The notes under the pieces are model-generated. The model saw only the letters and a program-made list of their open reading frames with translations. It was not told the origin of the DNA and did not search any database. From the NCBI GenBank assembly GCA_946800325.1, contig OX326960.1, forward strand, positions 13,788,393 to 13,852,392: 64,000 bases of DNA, in the 5' to 3' direction. Source of the stretch: Luzula sylvatica. Taxonomy: Eukaryota > Streptophyta > Magnoliopsida > Poales > Juncaceae. The first letter of the stretch is position 1. Each line of letters starts with the position of its first letter. Below, piece by piece: positions 61,591 to 64,000 of the stretch. Made by a program: the position numbers and the translations under genes.

Positions 61591-64000
61591 ACCAATTCCT
61601 CAATGCTTGTGCGGGAGGAAACATTGCGAATAAAGAAATCGTGGAGATTCAGAAACTGTTAGAGATGATGGCGTCAAATTCGCAAGCAAGACGCAACGTG
61701 GAGTACCGAGTGAACGCATGTACCGACCTCAATGTCGACATGTTAAATAACAAACTCGAAATAATAATGAAAGCGCTGGGCAAGGAAGAAACGAAGAAAT
61801 GTGGGGTTTGTAGCGCAACCACCCACCACACGGACGAATGCCCTAGTGTGGTTGAAGAAGCAAATGCCGTTTACAGAAAATTTGAAGCCTCGAACTCGTA
61901 CAATCCTGATCTTCGAAACCACCCGAATTTCTCTTGGTCGAATCCCAACAATGCTCAACCAGATCCGTATCGCCAACCAGTTACAAAACCAGCCACTTAC
62001 CAACACCCGAATGCCTCTCAAGCAAAACCGGCTCAAACTCAGGAGCAAGATCTTAAAACGATGATGGAGGGCATGATGAGCTTGATGAAAGAAGAAATCG
62101 GTGGGGTTAATAAAAATGTGGATTCTGTGAGGCAAGAATTAAAAAGCGAGATTGCGAACACGAATCGCCACGTTGGGAGCTTAGAAACTCAAATCGCTCA
62201 AATCGCCACTCGCGTGAACATAATCGAATCTCAAGGTACATCTCGACTCCAATCTCAATCTTTAGCACCTCCCGAGCAAAGTCACGTCAATGCAATATCG
62301 CTCCGAAGCGGTACTGAAATTGGTGAAAGCTCAAGAAAAGCAAAAGAGGTGGAAGAAGAAAAAGAAATCGAGCTACATGTGCCTAAGGAGAAACAATCTC
62401 AAGTCCAGATTTTACCAACTCAAGCAAAGGCACCTGAATCGACTCAAGTCCAGCCACCTTTTCCTAGTCGCCTCCCAAAGTCTACCGAATCGAATGACGA
62501 CGTGCTGGCCATTTTAAAGAAAGTAGAGGTTAACATTCCTCTAGTCGAAGCTATCAAGGAAGTGCCTCGCTTGGCAAAATACCTCAAGGTACTATTGAGC
62601 ACGAATAAAAGAAAGGGTAAAAAGGACGAAATGATAAGTGTGGGGGAGAATGTTTCAGCAATTTTGAGACTTCCCCAAAAACACAAAGATCCAGGGATGT
62701 TTGCAATTCCATGCAAAATCGGGCAACACGAATTGCCCAAATGCATGCTCGATTTGGGCGCATCCATAAATGTAATGCCTTTATCGGTATTTAAGACTCT
62801 AGATCTCGGCCCTCTCGAAGATACACAAGCGATGATTAGTTTGGCTGATCGATCTACGACAAAACCTGTGGGATTAATCGAGGATGTGATTGTTATGGTA
62901 AACGGACTCTATTTCCCTGCCGACTTTTATGTAATCGACATGAATGATGGAGATAACGAGTCGACCCCGATTCTCCTTGGCCGCCCATTCTTGAAGACAG
63001 CTCGAACGAAGATTGACGTTCATGCAGGAGAGCTTACGATGGAGTTCGACGACGAGGTAATAAAATTCAATATTTTTGATAAACTAAAAGAACCCATTGC
63101 AGGTACACATAATTTGAGCGCTATGGACATAATCGATGAATGTGTGCATGAAGTCGCGAATCAAACTTTCGAGGAATTCAAGGCTTACAAGAATCCTACT
63201 TATCAAGATTTTGAAGAATTCAACAATCCTCTATTCGAAACTGAGCCAGAAACACAAGCAGTTTCGAATGCAGCTGAAGTGATGTTTTCAAGGGAAATCG
63301 AAATTCCGTTGGAAAGAAGCCCACCTTCAACTGAGAAAGCTCCAAAGGTAGAATTAAAACAATTACCATCTGAGCTAAAGTATGTTTTCTTAGATGAAGC
63401 ACAGACGCTTCCAGTCATCATCGCCTCAAATCTAACGACGGAGCAAGAAGAGAAGCTCATCACCATGCTGAAAAAGAATAAGAAGGCTTTTGGGTGGTCA
63501 CTTGCCGACATTCCAGGAATTAGTCCATCATTGTGCACACACCGAATACAACTCGAAAACGAAGCCAAACCATCTCGCGAACCACAGAGGCGGCTCAATC
63601 CGCCCATGATAGAGGTTGTTAAAAAGGAGGTGATAAAACTGTTGGATGCGGGTATAATTTACCCCATCGCTGATTCCAAATGGGTCTCGCCTATTCACGT
63701 GGTACCAAAGAAAACGGGGATCACTATTGTCGAGAATGAAGAAGGCGATCAAGTGCCAACTCGAGTGCAAAATGGATGGCGAGTGGGCATTGACTACCGC
63801 AAGCTTAACAAGGCCACCAAAAAGGACCATTTCCCACTTCCTTTTATCGATCAAATGCTGGAGAGACTCGCAGGGAACCCTTTCTACTGTTTCCTCGACG
63901 GATTCTCGGGATACTTCCAAATTCCGATTGCACCCGAGGACCGAGCAAAAACAACGTTTACATGCCCGTTTGGTACCTTCGCGTACCGACGCATGCCGTT
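61512..64000 (+). CDS. gag-protease-reverse transcriptase polyprotein of an Athila-like retrotransposon, both ends incomplete
   Basis: One frame is open from 61,479 to the window end. I count from the ATG at 61,512 for convenience, but the real gag start is missing. Residues 1-25 match the end of the gag capsid region. A CX2CX4HX4C zinc knuckle (RNA binding) starts at residue 97. A coiled-coil linker spans about 180-245, with the Athila-typical SLRSGT at about 263-268. A proline-rich PPFPSRLPK leads to the protease active site DLGASINVMP at 414-423; Leu in place of the usual Thr/Ser is normal in this lineage as I recall it. Reverse transcriptase starts around 620, with IDYRKLN at 760-766 and FLDGFSGYFQI holding the first catalytic Asp at 796. 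The YxDD motif, RNase H and integrase lie beyond the window. Several antisense open frames are shadows. Confidence 0.9.
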   Translation, partial: MEECPSHNVELHYLYEQFINGLCYSDYQFLNACAGGNIANKEIVEIQKLLEMMASNSQARRNVEYRVNACTDLNVDMLNNKLEIIMKALGKEETKKCGVCSATTHHTDECPSVVEEANAVYRKFEASNSYNPDLRNHPNFSWSNPNNAQPDPYRQPVTKPATYQHPNASQAKPAQTQEQDLKTMMEGMMSLMKEEIGGVNKNVDSVRQELKSEIANTNRHVGSLETQIAQIATRVNIIESQGTSRLQSQSLAPPEQSHVNAISLRSGTEIGESSRKAKEVEEEKEIELHVPKEKQSQVQILPTQAKAPESTQVQPPFPSRLPKSTESNDDVLAILKKVEVNIPLVEAIKEVPRLAKYLKVLLSTNKRKGKKDEMISVGENVSAILRLPQKHKDPGMFAIPCKIGQHELPKCMLDLGASINVMPLSVFKTLDLGPLEDTQAMISLADRSTTKPVGLIEDVIVMVNGLYFPADFYVIDMNDGDNESTPILLGRPFLKTARTKIDVHAGELTMEFDDEVIKFNIFDKLKEPIAGTHNLSAMDIIDECVHEVANQTFEEFKAYKNPTYQDFEEFNNPLFETEPETQAVSNAAEVMFSREIEIPLERSPPSTEKAPKVELKQLPSELKYVFLDEAQTLPVIIASNLTTEQEEKLITMLKKNKKAFGWSLADIPGISPSLCTHRIQLENEAKPSREPQRRLNPPMIEVVKKEVIKLLDAGIIYPIADSKWVSPIHVVPKKTGITIVENEEGDQVPTRVQNGWRVGIDYRKLNKATKKDHFPLPFIDQMLERLAGNPFYCFLDGFSGYFQIPIAPEDRAKTTFTCPFGTFAYRRMP

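Larger units (their letters stand above)
61479..64000 (+). mobile_element. 5'-truncated Athila/Tat-like Ty3 LTR retrotransposon, continues past the window
   Basis: Begins abruptly inside gag at the array boundary. No LTR, primer site or gag start lies between the array and the coding part. The order gag zinc knuckle, protease, reverse transcriptase is that of Ty3 elements. It lies on the strand opposite to the compound element at 10.6-17.4 kb. The frame is undamaged for 2.5 kb, so the truncation is recent relative to mutational decay. Confidence 0.88.

Noticed and set aside
61649..63920. Minus-strand open frames of 60-134 codons, and short plus-strand frames at 61,801 and 62,290
   Set aside because: They lie opposite or out of frame with a continuous gag-protease-reverse transcriptase frame with clear motifs, so they are shadows.

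Overview
The window looks like a heterochromatic stretch of a plant nuclear genome, most likely a eudicot. This rests on Athila/Tat-type Ty3 LTR retrotransposon sequence at 61.5-64.0 kb, a second LTR element with an Asp-tRNA-type primer binding site at 10.6-17.4 kb, and the absence of any ordinary host gene I can support. No tRNA, rRNA, CRISPR or bacterial-type operon is visible.

Layout. 1-512 is a short non-repetitive flank with one TATA-like box. From 513 to 61,480, about 54 kb (roughly 85% of the window) is one degenerate tetranucleotide array, (AACT)n on one strand and (AGTT)n on the other. It is not a plain microsatellite. Fixed non-repeat words, such as GGGTATGTAGGAAGG, GTCATCAG and TATGTATCAAGG, recur in the same order, defining a composite monomer of roughly 1.3-1.7 kb that is itself duplicated in larger blocks. 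The array flips strand at about 6.53, 18.59, 19.15, 20.35, 20.97, 34.30, 34.45 and 56.92 kb, and four of these flips sit on short palindromes. Tetranucleotide repeats of this sequence put a stop in every frame on both strands, so the array cannot code.

The array is interrupted at 10,571-17,368 by a minus-strand compound retrotransposon: LTR B, primer site, a 388-aa gag-like coiled-coil ORF, duplicated hairpin/polypurine modules, LTR A, a second primer site, then a 3'-truncated second copy of the ORF that runs into the array. The middle LTR (A) is a mosaic. One part is almost identical to LTR B and the rest differs by about 1.4%, the pattern expected from unequal crossing over. No pol genes are present, so this element is non-autonomous.

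At 61,479 the array joins a plus-strand Athila-like gag-protease-reverse transcriptase ORF that is open to the window end. Its gag amino terminus is missing, and the junction carries a 30-bp copy of sequence from 80 bp further in. Its gag linker resembles the coiled coil of the non-autonomous ORF, suggesting that the short element may be mobilised by a relative of the long one (inference).
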